Assembly: GCF_010994035.1 (NCBI RefSeq) | Contig: NZ_WIXN01000025.1 | Location: 1 to 50,314, forward strand | Reading direction: 5' to 3' | Length of the DNA: 50,314 bases | Origin: Virgibacillus aidingensis | GTDB taxonomy: Bacteria; Bacillota; Bacilli; Bacillales; Amphibacillaceae | Shown here: positions 8,053-17,135 of the stretch, one piece after another | Numbering within the stretch: position 1 is the stretch's first letter | Layout: the number at the start of each line of letters is the position of its first letter | The notes under the pieces: generated by a model | Databases searched by the model: none | Told to the model about the DNA's origin: nothing | What the model saw: only the letters and a program-made list of their open reading frames with translations | Program-made: the position numbers and the translations under genes

Positions 8053-9318
8053 CTAGCCTCCTTTCCACTGGTAATTAATTTTGGGATCAATATAGTTTTT
8101 TCTTTTCACCCATACGAAGCCGTCGCCCTTTGAAATGACAGCTACATCTACTGGCGGTCCAACAGATTCTGTGGCCCTGGTCACCCTGCGTTTGAAGGAA
8201 GTCAGGTTTACAAGTGCTTCCGTCATTTCCGCCAGTTCCTCTATGGGTAAAGATCTGACGACTCCCAACAGCGGATAGATGTAATTTTGCTGCTGGTATT
8301 CATCTACAGCCTCATGAATGGAGGTATACACTTCTTTACCCAAGTTTTTCATGGAGGTAACCTGTTCATCCGTTAATTCAATACCTGTATGCTTCTTAAG
8401 TTGTTCGTGATAGTTCATGAATACTTTATGGATGATTTCAAACATGGCATCTGCCATGGTTGGTTCTATCCCGTGCATAAACGAATCAACCATCTCTGTC
8501 TGGCCAAAGGCAGTGATGCTTGCGGTTCCATCTTTTTTGTCAGGGGTGTAGCTGATTTTTCGTTCTTTCAGTTTCTTATATTTCAATTGGCCAAAGACGA
8601 ACCCTTCCAGTCTGTAATTCAGCAAATGCGGGAAAATTTCTTCTTCTCCATATCCGCAAATGACTACACCGCTGCTCCCCGCACTGAAAAAATCTTTTCT
8701 CACTGCTTCAAATGCCAGTTCACATAATTTTTCCTTTAAAGCAGGGGAAATTGGACTGGATACCAATTCAGCAGTTATCTCTTTTATGAGCGGAAGGAAA
8801 GCTTCCTTAAAAGAAGCATAATCTATATCCAAAAAACACTTTTCCATCTCTTTCATTGCCTTTAAGCTGGCCTCAGTTCTTTCCATCAGCCACACTTGTA
8901 TTTTGTCATCCATATTATCCTCTTCCGGGTGTTGCTCCATTTTTTCCTCTACTTCTTTTACTATATTTTTTAAGATGTCAGAGTAAGTGCGGTCGACGAT
9001 AATACTTTCAATTTCTTTGTTTTTGAAACGCACATCATCGTTTAAAAATTGAAGCAATCCCTCTGCATACCCTGTCAGGTCGGCAAATTTTTTAACCCCC
9101 AAATGTTCGCGGTAGGATTTAATAATGATATCCCATGGTACTTCCATAAAAGAAGCTGCACCATAAATCATCATACCCACAGGATGGCTGCCGGATAAGG
9201 AAAATAATTTATTGGCAGAGTTATACACCTTTTGAATCCCGTCCCTGCCGCTGGTGATTGCACTGTCAGCTGCTAAGGACATACCTTTTTTATTCATAAT
9301 AACTACTTCAGATGTCAT
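8053..9318 (-). CDS. Proteasome-like Ntn hydrolase, uncharacterised
   Basis: A 421-aa soluble protein whose N-terminus resembles proteasome beta subunits and HslV. With the ATG at 9318 (AAGGA eight bases upstream) the protein starts Met-Thr; removing Met would expose Thr1. Asp17 (AADSAITSG) then aligns with the beta-subunit Asp17, and Lys36 (NKLFSLSG) with Lys33. The 9327 start would leave only three bases to the ribosome site. A later GSSGVVICGYG segment fits an Ntn strand-turn. It is about twice the length of HslV, with an acidic helical insertion around residues 100-200. No ATPase partner gene is adjacent. Peptidase activity is inference. Confidence 0.65.
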   Translation of the reverse strand: MTSEVVIMNKKGMSLAADSAITSGRDGIQKVYNSANKLFSLSGSHPVGMMIYGAASFMEVPWDIIIKSYREHLGVKKFADLTGYAEGLLQFLNDDVRFKNKEIESIIVDRTYSDILKNIVKEVEEKMEQHPEEDNMDDKIQVWLMERTEASLKAMKEMEKCFLDIDYASFKEAFLPLIKEITAELVSSPISPALKEKLCELAFEAVRKDFFSAGSSGVVICGYGEEEIFPHLLNYRLEGFVFGQLKYKKLKERKISYTPDKKDGTASITAFGQTEMVDSFMHGIEPTMADAMFEIIHKVFMNYHEQLKKHTGIELTDEQVTSMKNLGKEVYTSIHEAVDEYQQQNYIYPLLGVVRSLPIEELAEMTEALVNLTSFKRRVTRATESVGPPVDVAVISKGDGFVWVKRKNYIDPKINYQWKGG

Positions 9319-9549
9319 TTCATCCATCCTTTCTTACCTTCCCTGATATTAAATATGTTACCGTAATAGTAGAGCTTGAAACAGAAGAAAGGAGGAAATT
9401 TTGTTGTTTCCTGTATAGCGTAAATTTGATTAAACCAATTTTTTTCATCTATGTTTAGCCTGCCTGCCAATAGGAAAAATAAAGACCACCAGGTATTCAT
9501 TTATTAAGTTATTATGCAGGGTTACCAGGAAAAAACAGGAGGAAGAAAA

Positions 9550-11133
9550 ATGGCGCAAAACAGTAAAACAACAAACAGAAAAAGTTTAATCGATTATAAG
9601 ATATTTATTCCATCCCTCATCATTATTATTGCAATCAGTATTCCTTTTTCTCTTTATGAGACGGCTTCATTGGATCTGTTGAATGATATATTTGATTTTA
9701 TCGTTAATACATTCAGCTGGGGTTATATCTGGTATGCCATTGTTCTCGTGGCAGCGGGTTTATACTTATCTTTTTCCAAATATGGGGACGTGGTCATGGG
9801 CGACCCCATGGAAAAACCGAGATTTACCATGTTTGAATATGCATCCATTCTCATCGCGATGGGGCTGGGTTCAACTATTATGCGCACCGGAATGACGGAG
9901 TGGACACAAGTAGCACTCGATCCGCCATTTGGTGTAGAACCGGAATCTGCAGAAGCGCTGCTATGGGGAAATGCTTATGGAATGTTCATGTGGAGTGTGC
10001 AAGTGTTTGCCATATTTGTGATGGCTGCACCGGCATTCGCTTACATTTTGCACGTAAAGAAAAGGCCGCTCATCCGGGTCTCCGAAGCAACCAGGGTACT
10101 GTTCGGGGATAAATTTACCGATGGCCTTGGCGGAAGATTGCTGGACATCCTGTTTCTGATCAGTATTCTTGCAGGAGCGGCAGTAACACTTGGTTTGGGC
10201 GCACCAATTGTAACCTATAACATTGCAGAGATTTTTAACATAGAGATAACCTTTATGCTGACATTGATCGTTACCTTAATTTGGGTGTTTCTGTTCTCTA
10301 TCAGTGCCTATTTAGGTATTGAAAGGGGAATAAAAAGGTTAAGTACATTTAATATGTATTTTGCTGCAGTGTTTGCTATTTTTATTATGGTCATTGGCCC
10401 GGGGATTTTTATTCTCTCTTATTTTTCGGATACTATTGCATTTTTATTTTCCAACTATCTTCAGATGTCCCTGTCCACTAATTCTCTTGCATTGGGAGAG
10501 ATGACGCATATAGAAAGCAATACGGTGTTCTGGTTTGCCTACAGTGCAACCTGGGCTATGCTGCATAGTGTATTTGCAGCGAAAATATCCCGAGGCCGGA
10601 CGGTCAGGGAAATGATTATGACCTATTTGCTGGCACCAACACTTATTTCCTGGATTGCCACAGCAGTTTTGGGCGGGCTCGGGGTACACAGATATATTAC
10701 AGGTGAAGTTCCCGTGCTTGATATAGCTGCTGAAGATGTCATGGCGGCCATTCCGGCAATTTTAAGCAGTCTGCCGCTGGGGACAATTGTCATGATAGGT
10801 TTTGTTATTATTGCGATGGTATTCCTTGTGACAACACTTGATTCCACCACCTACACCATCGCATCTTATACAAGCAGGGAAAACATGGCCAAATATGAAC
10901 CATCCAAGCACTTGCGCCTTATTGTAGCTGCAGTCATTACGGGTCTGGCATTGCTGCTGATGCGTATTGGGGGACTGCCGCCGCTTGAAGTCCTTTCAGG
11001 CATTATGGGCATTCCGATTATCGCACTGCAATTCATCTTAATATATGCCGCCAAAAAGATGATGGACAATGACCGCGCATGGGAAACAAACGTCAGAGAA
11101 GAAGGCAAACCGAAAAATAGAAGGAGAAGATAG
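9550..11133 (+). CDS. BCCT family transporter, atypical substrate site
   Basis: A 527-aa, roughly 12-helix membrane transporter of the betaine/choline/carnitine family, which takes up trimethylammonium or related solutes. AGGAGG at 9537-9542 selects the ATG at 9550. Family features are TEWTQVALDPPFGVEPES in the early loop and KISRGRTVREM after helix 8. The Trp-rich segment that normally precedes SRGRT (FYWxWW) is replaced by VFWFAYSATW, so the quaternary-amine aromatic box is altered. The substrate may therefore not be glycine betaine. A basic C-terminal tail (KPKNRRRR) ends the protein. It is monocistronic with its own terminator. Confidence 0.85.
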   Translation: MAQNSKTTNRKSLIDYKIFIPSLIIIIAISIPFSLYETASLDLLNDIFDFIVNTFSWGYIWYAIVLVAAGLYLSFSKYGDVVMGDPMEKPRFTMFEYASILIAMGLGSTIMRTGMTEWTQVALDPPFGVEPESAEALLWGNAYGMFMWSVQVFAIFVMAAPAFAYILHVKKRPLIRVSEATRVLFGDKFTDGLGGRLLDILFLISILAGAAVTLGLGAPIVTYNIAEIFNIEITFMLTLIVTLIWVFLFSISAYLGIERGIKRLSTFNMYFAAVFAIFIMVIGPGIFILSYFSDTIAFLFSNYLQMSLSTNSLALGEMTHIESNTVFWFAYSATWAMLHSVFAAKISRGRTVREMIMTYLLAPTLISWIATAVLGGLGVHRYITGEVPVLDIAAEDVMAAIPAILSSLPLGTIVMIGFVIIAMVFLVTTLDSTTYTIASYTSRENMAKYEPSKHLRLIVAAVITGLALLLMRIGGLPPLEVLSGIMGIPIIALQFILIYAAKKMMDNDRAWETNVREEGKPKNRRRR

Positions 11134-11191
11134 TGCACAATAAAGAAGTGAATCGCTTCAAGCTCTTTCCATAGTCAATCAATTTTAGACT

Positions 11192-11238
11192 AAGGCAGTT
11201 CCCACTTATTATTTATAGTGTGAACTGCCTTGTTTTTT
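11192..11238 (+). terminator. Terminator after BCCT gene
   Basis: Perfect 10-bp stem AAGGCAGTTC/GAACTGCCTT followed by G and six T residues. Confidence 0.85.
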
Positions 11239-11442
11239 CAGCATAACTTTCATTCCGGTGCGTCCTTATCCGCAATTTCTGTATGTTAATTTTTATAATC
11301 TATATACTATTATTTCATACAAGATGTTCTGGGACACGTATGACTACCCTATTTTCATCCCGGTTTACAAAAGGTGAAAACATGTCCTTAAATGGCCAAG
11401 TCAAGCATATAATTTCATGATTACTTGTTACAGGAGGAAAAA

Positions 11443-11715
11443 ATGTTCACCTTACTAGAAAAAGCGGTTATTTGGATGGCTTTACTGCGATTAATTTCAG
11501 GATCGATTGAGGTATTTGCGGCATATTTGATGGTGAAATTCAACGAAGTGGACAAAGCTGTAATTATAAACAGCTCTCTTGCGTTCGTTGGTCCATTAAT
11601 ACTAATTTTTACAACGACCATCGGTGTAATAGGCATGTCAGATAAATTATCCTTCGGTAAGTTCTTTTGGATTCTTCTTGGTATACTTCTAATTATTTAT
11701 GGTGTTAAGAAGTGA
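11443..11715 (+). CDS. DUF2619 (YqhV-like) membrane protein
   Basis: A 90-aa protein with three predicted membrane segments and the family pattern EKAVIWMALLRLISGSIE, then FVGPLILIF and FFWILLGILLII. The ATG at 11443 follows AGGAGG by five bases. The family is found in Bacillaceae and its function is unknown; the B. subtilis relative YqhV lies near the spoIIIA operon. Unusually, its last nine codons overlap the end of the convergent ssuB-like gene by 27 bp, leaving no room for a terminator between them. Confidence 0.8.
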   Translation: MFTLLEKAVIWMALLRLISGSIEVFAAYLMVKFNEVDKAVIINSSLAFVGPLILIFTTTIGVIGMSDKLSFGKFFWILLGILLIIYGVKK

Positions 11716-12489
11716 TTCGGGATCCTGGTTAAGTACCATGCTATAATTATTTTTACTTTTTCGATTTGTAATATGGGCCAGGATTTCTTCGGTATACATA
11801 GAAAAAACCGGATCCGTGCGCTGGCGCGGTCTTGATAAATGAATTGGCTGATTGAGGCTGATTTTTCCGTTGTCCATTAAGACTACCCGGTCTGAAATGG
11901 CGACTGCCTCTTCCACATCATGGGTGACAAGGATTGCGGTGAAATTTCTGTTTTTCCATAATGATTCTATTAAATCCTGCATCTCCAGACGGGTAAGTGC
12001 GTCCAGTGCCCCTAATGGTTCATCCAGAAGCAGCAGGGATGGATCATGAACTAAAGCCCTCGCCAAAGCAACACGTTGTTTCTGACCACCTGATAGTTTG
12101 GATGGATAGTCATGGATTCGTTCCTTCAGCCCAACTTGTTCCAATGTTTGGATTGCTTTTTGCCTGGACGCCATCCCAAGGCCTAAACATACATTGTCTA
12201 TCACCCTTTTCCAGGGCAGGAGCCGGCCATCCTGAAACATCATTCTTGCTTTTTTATTTAACCCGCTTAGTGGATTCCTGTTTAATTCAACTGATCCCTG
12301 ATTAAAATCCTCCAGGCCGGCGATGATGCGCAGCAAGGTACTTTTGCCGCAGCCGCTTTTTCCTACAACGGCTACAAATTCTCCCTGGCTTATCTGAAGG
12401 TTAAGTCCCTTTAACACTTCCCGCTCATCAAAACTTTTTTCGATATCATGGATGGATACATGGATTTCTTCATAATCCTCTGTGTTCAA
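11689..12489 (-). CDS. ssuB: ABC transporter ATPase, SsuB-like
   Basis: A 266-aa nucleotide-binding subunit of a sulfonate/nitrate/taurine-type importer. Walker A is GKSGCGKST (residues 43-51). The signature is LSGGQKQRVALARAL, followed by Walker B LLLLDEPLGALDALT and the H-loop VTHDVEEAV. The start is TTG at 12489 with GGAGGGG six bases upstream. It is the last gene of a three-gene operon (binding protein, permease, ATPase). No FMNH2-dependent sulfonatase (ssuD) follows, so the substrate assignment (aliphatic sulfonate rather than taurine or nitrate) rests only on similarity. Confidence 0.85.
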   Translation of the reverse strand: MNTEDYEEIHVSIHDIEKSFDEREVLKGLNLQISQGEFVAVVGKSGCGKSTLLRIIAGLEDFNQGSVELNRNPLSGLNKKARMMFQDGRLLPWKRVIDNVCLGLGMASRQKAIQTLEQVGLKERIHDYPSKLSGGQKQRVALARALVHDPSLLLLDEPLGALDALTRLEMQDLIESLWKNRNFTAILVTHDVEEAVAISDRVVLMDNGKISLNQPIHLSRPRQRTDPVFSMYTEEILAHITNRKSKNNYSMVLNQDPESLLNTINN

Positions 12490-12504
12490 TGATTACCCCT
12501 CCAA

Positions 12505-13269
12505 TTAGTTATTCCATTTTAATAATTTTCCTTCAAAACATCTGGCAATGACATCGGATAATTTTCCGAATAAAGCATAAATAACAATGCTTAATACTAT
12601 TACATCCATTTGCATAAATTCACGGGCATTCATTGCCATGTATCCAATACCTGTTTGGGCTGAAATGGTTTCGGCGACGATTAGCGTTAACCACATTACG
12701 CCCAGGGAAAACCGTATACCTACCAAAATAGATGACATAGCCCCGGGCAGTATGACATGAAAAAAGAGTTCCTTTCCTTTCAGCCCATAGGCTTTGCCCA
12801 TTTCAATCAGGTTTTTATCGACTGATTTGATCCCGTGATAAGTATTGATATATACCGGAAACAGAACACCCAGTGCTACGAGAAAAATCTTGGATGTTTC
12901 CCCGATTCCAAACCATAAAATAACGAGTGGAATTAATGCCAGATGGGGAATATTGCGCAGCATCTGAATAGAGGTATCGAAAAAAAGATCTGCAAATCGG
13001 AAAACTCCGTTAAACAGGCCCAGTAAAAACCCCAGGATACCTCCTATTAAAAATCCTGCCAATGCCCTCCCCAAACTAATGGACATATGATCGTACAGTT
13101 CCCCTGACGCCGTAAGTTCAATGGCAGCTTCAACTATTTGTGTAGGGGCAGGCAGTATTCTTTCCGGGATTGCCCCTGTCCATGACAAGTATTGCCATCC
13201 GGCAAGCACCAGGAAGGGGATAAACCATGGGAGGATTTGTTCTGCAGGACCTTTTGTTCTCCAATTCAT
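12505..13269 (-). CDS. ssuC: ABC transporter permease, SsuC-like
   Basis: A 254-aa inner-membrane permease of the BPD_transp_1 type with about six helices and the EAA-like loop EMGKAYGLKGKELFFHVILP that docks the ATPase. AAGGGGGC lies eight bases before the ATG. It sits between the binding-protein and ATPase genes with gaps of about 20 and 15 bp, making one operon. Confidence 0.85.
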   Translation of the reverse strand: MNWRTKGPAEQILPWFIPFLVLAGWQYLSWTGAIPERILPAPTQIVEAAIELTASGELYDHMSISLGRALAGFLIGGILGFLLGLFNGVFRFADLFFDTSIQMLRNIPHLALIPLVILWFGIGETSKIFLVALGVLFPVYINTYHGIKSVDKNLIEMGKAYGLKGKELFFHVILPGAMSSILVGIRFSLGVMWLTLIVAETISAQTGIGYMAMNAREFMQMDVIVLSIVIYALFGKLSDVIARCFEGKLLKWNN

Positions 13270-13290
13270 ATGTTTTGCCCCCTTTTTAGC

Positions 13291-14247
13291 TTAGTTCACC
13301 ATAAATTCTTTTACATCCAGCTCTTTGGGTATGATGTCCAGTTCGTAAAATTTATCTGCAATACGCTGCTGCTCCTCAATAATTTCTTCTGTTATTTGTT
13401 CCACACCGTATACACGGCGTTCCACCGTTTTTTTGACCGAATCTTTATCAAGATTAAGAATAGGAGCGAGCATATCTACAAGATCTTCATGGTTTGTATT
13501 CGCCCATTCTGAAGAAGCTTCTATTTCCTCTAAAATGATCTCGATTGCCTCCCGGTGGTTTTCCGAAAATTCGGTTGTTGCCACAAAGAAGTCCCTGTCC
13601 GTTGTTAATCCCTCTCCGTTAATAAGCATCTTCCCATCAGAATGAAGCTCTGTGGAAGCAGCATATGGATCCCAGACTACCATCGCATCGATCGTTCCTT
13701 GCTCAAAAGCTACTCTTGCATCACCCGGGTTAAGAAATGCGGGATCAATATCCGAGTAAGCAAGACCTGCTTTTTCCAAAGCTTTTACGATTAAATAATG
13801 GGAGCTTGAGCCATTTGCAAATCCGATTTTTTTATTTTTTAAATCTGTCAATTCCTCAATGTCAGAATCCTGCGGAACCAGTATCCCGCTCCCTTCATAC
13901 TTTGAAAACCCTACTGCAATATAATGAAAAGGGGAATCAGCGGCTTGTGCGAAAATAGGAGGCGTATTGCCGGTTCTGCCAAAATCAATACTTTCTGCAT
14001 TAAGCGCTTCCAATAATAATGGCCCAGCTTGAAATTCATTCCATTCCACAGCATAGCCTATAGATTCCAGCCTTTCATCCAATGTACCAAGTGATTTTAG
14101 AATAATTAATGGACCGTTTTTCTGATAGCCAATACGCATGACATTGTCATCTTCCGAGTCAGAAAAGGCATTACTGTTAACACTGCAGCCGGAAAACAAA
14201 ATGATTGAAAAGAGAGTTGCCATAAGTAATGCGGTTTTTTTCCCCAT
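13291..14247 (-). CDS. ssuA: ABC substrate-binding lipoprotein, SsuA-like
   Basis: A 318-aa extracytoplasmic solute-binding protein. The signal peptide ends in a lipobox (ILFSGC), so it is probably lipid-anchored on the outer face of the membrane. The body follows the sulfonate/taurine/nitrate (NMT1/OmpA-like) pattern: MRIGYQKNGPLIILK, then a hinge region with GKMLINGEGL. First gene of the operon. The ligand cannot be decided from sequence; aliphatic sulfonates are the usual one for this group. Confidence 0.85.
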   Translation of the reverse strand: MGKKTALLMATLFSIILFSGCSVNSNAFSDSEDDNVMRIGYQKNGPLIILKSLGTLDERLESIGYAVEWNEFQAGPLLLEALNAESIDFGRTGNTPPIFAQAADSPFHYIAVGFSKYEGSGILVPQDSDIEELTDLKNKKIGFANGSSSHYLIVKALEKAGLAYSDIDPAFLNPGDARVAFEQGTIDAMVVWDPYAASTELHSDGKMLINGEGLTTDRDFFVATTEFSENHREAIEIILEEIEASSEWANTNHEDLVDMLAPILNLDKDSVKKTVERRVYGVEQITEEIIEEQQRIADKFYELDIIPKELDVKEFMVN

Positions 14248-14312
14248 TTAGTCCAAACCCTTTCCTAAAATTTCTAGATTCCATTCCATGTTAGCCTATG
14301 TTTAAATTTATG

Positions 14313-14329
14313 CCAGGTTCCTGTCCCGG
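14313..14329. repeat. Degenerate dispersed-repeat core
   Basis: CCAGGTTCCTGTCCCGG resembles the GGTACCTGTCCC core found at 7335-7371 and 28058-28272. It lies between the divergent ssuA and DUF3231 genes and may be a decayed copy. Confidence 0.4.
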
Positions 14330-14422
14330 TAAATTTCCTTTAATTGGATTCTTTATTTTTATCAAGGATAATTATTATGGATATAAGGAAAACTATATGA
14401 GCACATCAAAAGGAGAGATTTT

Positions 14423-14923
14423 ATGCGTATTATAAATAACAAACAGCCGGAGGAGCCTTTTCATAGCGGGGAGGTTTATCAGCTGTGGTCCTCTTTATAC
14501 CAGTCAAAAAATCTATTAGTGACAATGCAGGTACTGATTAATCATACAGGTGATCATGATTTAAAAACATATTTGGAGGATCTTGTGGAAAGCTGTCTTA
14601 GACAAGAGGAACAACAGGTGGAAGCAGTATTAAAAGAAGCCGGGATTCGATTGCCGCCCGCACCGCCGGACAGGCCCGATGTAGAAGTGGAAGATATTCC
14701 GTCCGGAGCAAGGTTTAATGATCCGGAAATAGCCGTGCTTGTTCAAAAGGAATTAATGACAGGAAGAGTACTTTCCAGTTATATGATAGGAACTGCTCAT
14801 CGCGGGGATATTCGTACGATGTTTGGAGAATTCCACGCAGAAAAGGAAGAGTATGAACAAAAACTTTTGGATTTATGCAAACAAAAGGGGTGGATTGTTG
14901 ATCCGCCCATAAATGTAAAATAG
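14423..14923 (+). CDS. DUF3231 protein, single domain
   Basis: A 166-aa protein with one DUF3231 domain, a predicted helical, ferritin-like fold common in Bacillus-group genomes. The opening [17 protein letters not shown] matches the paralogues at 21731 and 22743 (LSQLWGSYMNASL), which have two domains each. AAAGGAGAG lies upstream of the ATG. The MFS gene follows after 23 bp on the same strand, so cotranscription is likely. The function is unknown. Confidence 0.8.
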   Translation: MRIINNKQPEEPFHSGEVYQLWSSLYQSKNLLVTMQVLINHTGDHDLKTYLEDLVESCLRQEEQQVEAVLKEAGIRLPPAPPDRPDVEVEDIPSGARFNDPEIAVLVQKELMTGRVLSSYMIGTAHRGDIRTMFGEFHAEKEEYEQKLLDLCKQKGWIVDPPINVK

Positions 14924-14946
14924 TTAATAACATAAGGAGTGCAGGG

Positions 14947-16188
14947 ATGTTGCAGAAGAAAAATAAGGGAATGGTTATTGCCTCCATTGGTTCCATCCCG
15001 CTGATGATGACCTTGGGCAATTCCATGTTAATTCCCATACTGCCGGAAATGGAGTCTTCGCTGGATCTTTCCCAATTACAGGTGAGCTTAACAATTACCG
15101 TGTTTTCCATCGCCGCCGCCATCTTTATTCCGATTGTCGGTTATCTTTCTGACCGTTTTTCAAGAAAAATCATTATTATTCCGTCCCTTATCTTATTTGG
15201 AGGCGGCGCACTGCTTGCAGGCTTGGGTGCAGCAGTTTTTTCGCATTCCTATGTTTGGATTATTATTGGAAGAATATTGCAGGGCATTGGGGCTGCAGGA
15301 ACAGCCCCTATTGCCATGGCTTTAATAGGGGATTTATTCAGGAGCGGGGAACGAAGCAGGGTGCTGGGCATTTTTGAAGCTTCCAATGGATTAGGGAAAG
15401 TACTATCACCGATTCTCGGTTCACTGCTGGCTTTAATTGTCTGGTATTCCGTATTTTTTGCTTTCCCTGTAATCAGTCTTTTGTCCGCTTTGCTCGTATG
15501 GATTTTTGTGAAGGAAAAAAGCAATCGGCAAATGCCGCCTCCTTTTCGCAAATATGTCAAGGGGCTGCTTAGTGTTTTTAAACATGAAGGAAGATGGCTG
15601 TTTACCATCTATATTGCGGGGGGAACCTGTTTATTTACCCTTTTTGGAATCCTGTTTTATTTATCGGATGTTTTAGAGAAAAATTATCATATCGATGGGG
15701 TGCTTAAGGGACTTATCTTAGCCATTCCTTTACTGGTAATGGTAGTGACATCCTATATTACCGGAAGCAGGATAGGGCAGAATCTGGAAAAAATGAAGAG
15801 GCTGTCTGTGATCGGCCTGACTTTAATGACTGTCTCCTTTGCATCCCTGGTTATGTTTGAGAAGCTGGTTCTCTTTTTAATTGTGCTTGCATTAAGCAGT
15901 GTAGGTGCGGGGCTTGTTTTACCGTGTGTGAACAGTTTTATTACAGGTGCTGTTGGAAAAGAGCGGAGGGGTTTTGTCTCATCTCTGTATGGTTCCGTTC
16001 GTTTTTTAGGGGTGGCACTAGGTCCGCCCGTTTTTACCTGGCTGATGGGCTGGTCTACAACAGGCATGTTTTTATCCATTGCAGCTTTTACCTTTCTAGT
16101 TGGTTTAGCTGTTCTGCTGCTTGTTCATGTGGATGGGAAAGATGGAGGAAAAAAAAGAAAGAGCCGTATAACGTATAAGTATATGTAA
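14947..16188 (+). CDS. MFS family efflux transporter
   Basis: A 413-aa major facilitator with about 12 helices. The loop 2-3 motif [10 protein letters not shown] (motif A) and a drug-exporter-like helix 5 ([12 protein letters not shown]) suggest an antiporter expelling a small toxic or endogenous compound. AAGGAG precedes the ATG at 14947. The protein ends in a Lys/Arg-rich tail. It converges on yitT with only 6 bp between the stops. The substrate is unknown. Confidence 0.85.
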   Translation: MLQKKNKGMVIASIGSIPLMMTLGNSMLIPILPEMESSLDLSQLQVSLTITVFSIAAAIFIPIVGYLSDRFSRKIIIIPSLILFGGGALLAGLGAAVFSHSYVWIIIGRILQGIGAAGTAPIAMALIGDLFRSGERSRVLGIFEASNGLGKVLSPILGSLLALIVWYSVFFAFPVISLLSALLVWIFVKEKSNRQMPPPFRKYVKGLLSVFKHEGRWLFTIYIAGGTCLFTLFGILFYLSDVLEKNYHIDGVLKGLILAIPLLVMVVTSYITGSRIGQNLEKMKRLSVIGLTLMTVSFASLVMFEKLVLFLIVLALSSVGAGLVLPCVNSFITGAVGKERRGFVSSLYGSVRFLGVALGPPVFTWLMGWSTTGMFLSIAAFTFLVGLAVLLLVHVDGKDGGKKRKSRITYKYM

Positions 16189-16194
16189 GGGAGA

Positions 16195-16806
16195 TTATGT
16201 TTTTTTTCTCCAATCAAGTGTATACGTTTCCTGTAAGGACATTGTTGCTGTTAAATCAACTAATTTTGTTGAGATCCATTGGCTTATCAATGCGAGAAAG
16301 ATCAATTTCCAATCAATAATGAGAGCCGTAAATAGGAATATAATCATATTAACAATAAATAGTGGTTTACCGGGAAGTATCTTTCTTCTTACTGAAATAA
16401 TTAAAGCCACCACCCCAATTCCGCCGTTAGACACTCCTTGCCGCATCAGTATACCGATTCCAGTCCCTAAAAGTATAGAGCCTGCTGTAAGGTCATAAAC
16501 GAGGCTTCTGTTCACCATTGAAATCTGTTCAAACAATTGAACCGATACGGAAGTCATTGTAATTGCAACAACTGTCCACACAGCAAACCGCCTGCCCAAA
16601 ATTTTCATTCCCAATAGTAAGAAGGAAAAGTTTATGATCCAAAGGGCAAGTCCCATACTTATACCAAACCAATAGTTAAACAGCACGGTCAACCCGCCTG
16701 CACCGCCTGAAGGAATGGAATGGGGAAATAAAAATAATCCCATCCCTGCGCCTTGAATAACCCCCCCTAATATAACCAGTCCAAACTTTGACAAGAATGC
16801 GTTCAA
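16195..16806 (-). CDS. YitT family membrane protein, short form
   Basis: A 203-aa membrane protein of the YitT/DUF161 family with five or six helices and the family motif SIPSGGAGGLTVLFNYWFG. It lacks the C-terminal DUF2179 domain of full-length members (about 280 aa), so it is the short type rather than a truncation, since the stop is clean. The start is TTG at 16806 with AGGGGG eight bases upstream. The function is unknown. Confidence 0.8.
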   Translation of the reverse strand: MNAFLSKFGLVILGGVIQGAGMGLFLFPHSIPSGGAGGLTVLFNYWFGISMGLALWIINFSFLLLGMKILGRRFAVWTVVAITMTSVSVQLFEQISMVNRSLVYDLTAGSILLGTGIGILMRQGVSNGGIGVVALIISVRRKILPGKPLFIVNMIIFLFTALIIDWKLIFLALISQWISTKLVDLTATMSLQETYTLDWRKKT

Positions 16807-17135
16807 TATGGTTCCCCCTCTAACAGGAACTGCTGTTATATCAATTGGACAACTATCTTTATCCTATTCGGAGGGGGCAGGTTTCATGCTTTAATTTTTA
16901 AGAGATGAATACGTGCTTTTTATTCTGTGCTGCAGAAATGTCAGGAACAGGGTCTGCATTTATCTTACAAGGGCATATCCAGAAAAACTCATGTTCAACG
17001 CTCTGGTGGCAAGCTTGACGTCCGATTGAAGCAGCTTTTCTAAATCGTAGGAAGGGGATAGGCCTCTTCTGTACATAAAGCTGGAAAATGTCCTTACACC
17101 TTCCGTTCACAGGCTCCGGCCATTTTCCCTTCCCT
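16807..17135. other. Intergenic region, nothing recognised
   Basis: About 330 bases upstream of yitT and downstream of the HAD gene. A 70-codon minus-strand frame (16898-17110, GTG start) has no convincing ribosome site or known similarity. No terminator stands out for the HAD gene. Confidence 0.4.

Noticed and set aside
14248-14422. SAM riboswitch or T-box upstream of the ssu operon
   Set aside because: No matching conserved core or long leader; only a repeat fragment is visible.
16898-17110. 70-codon minus frame downstream of the HAD gene
   Set aside because: GTG start with poor ribosome site, atypical composition, no family resemblance.
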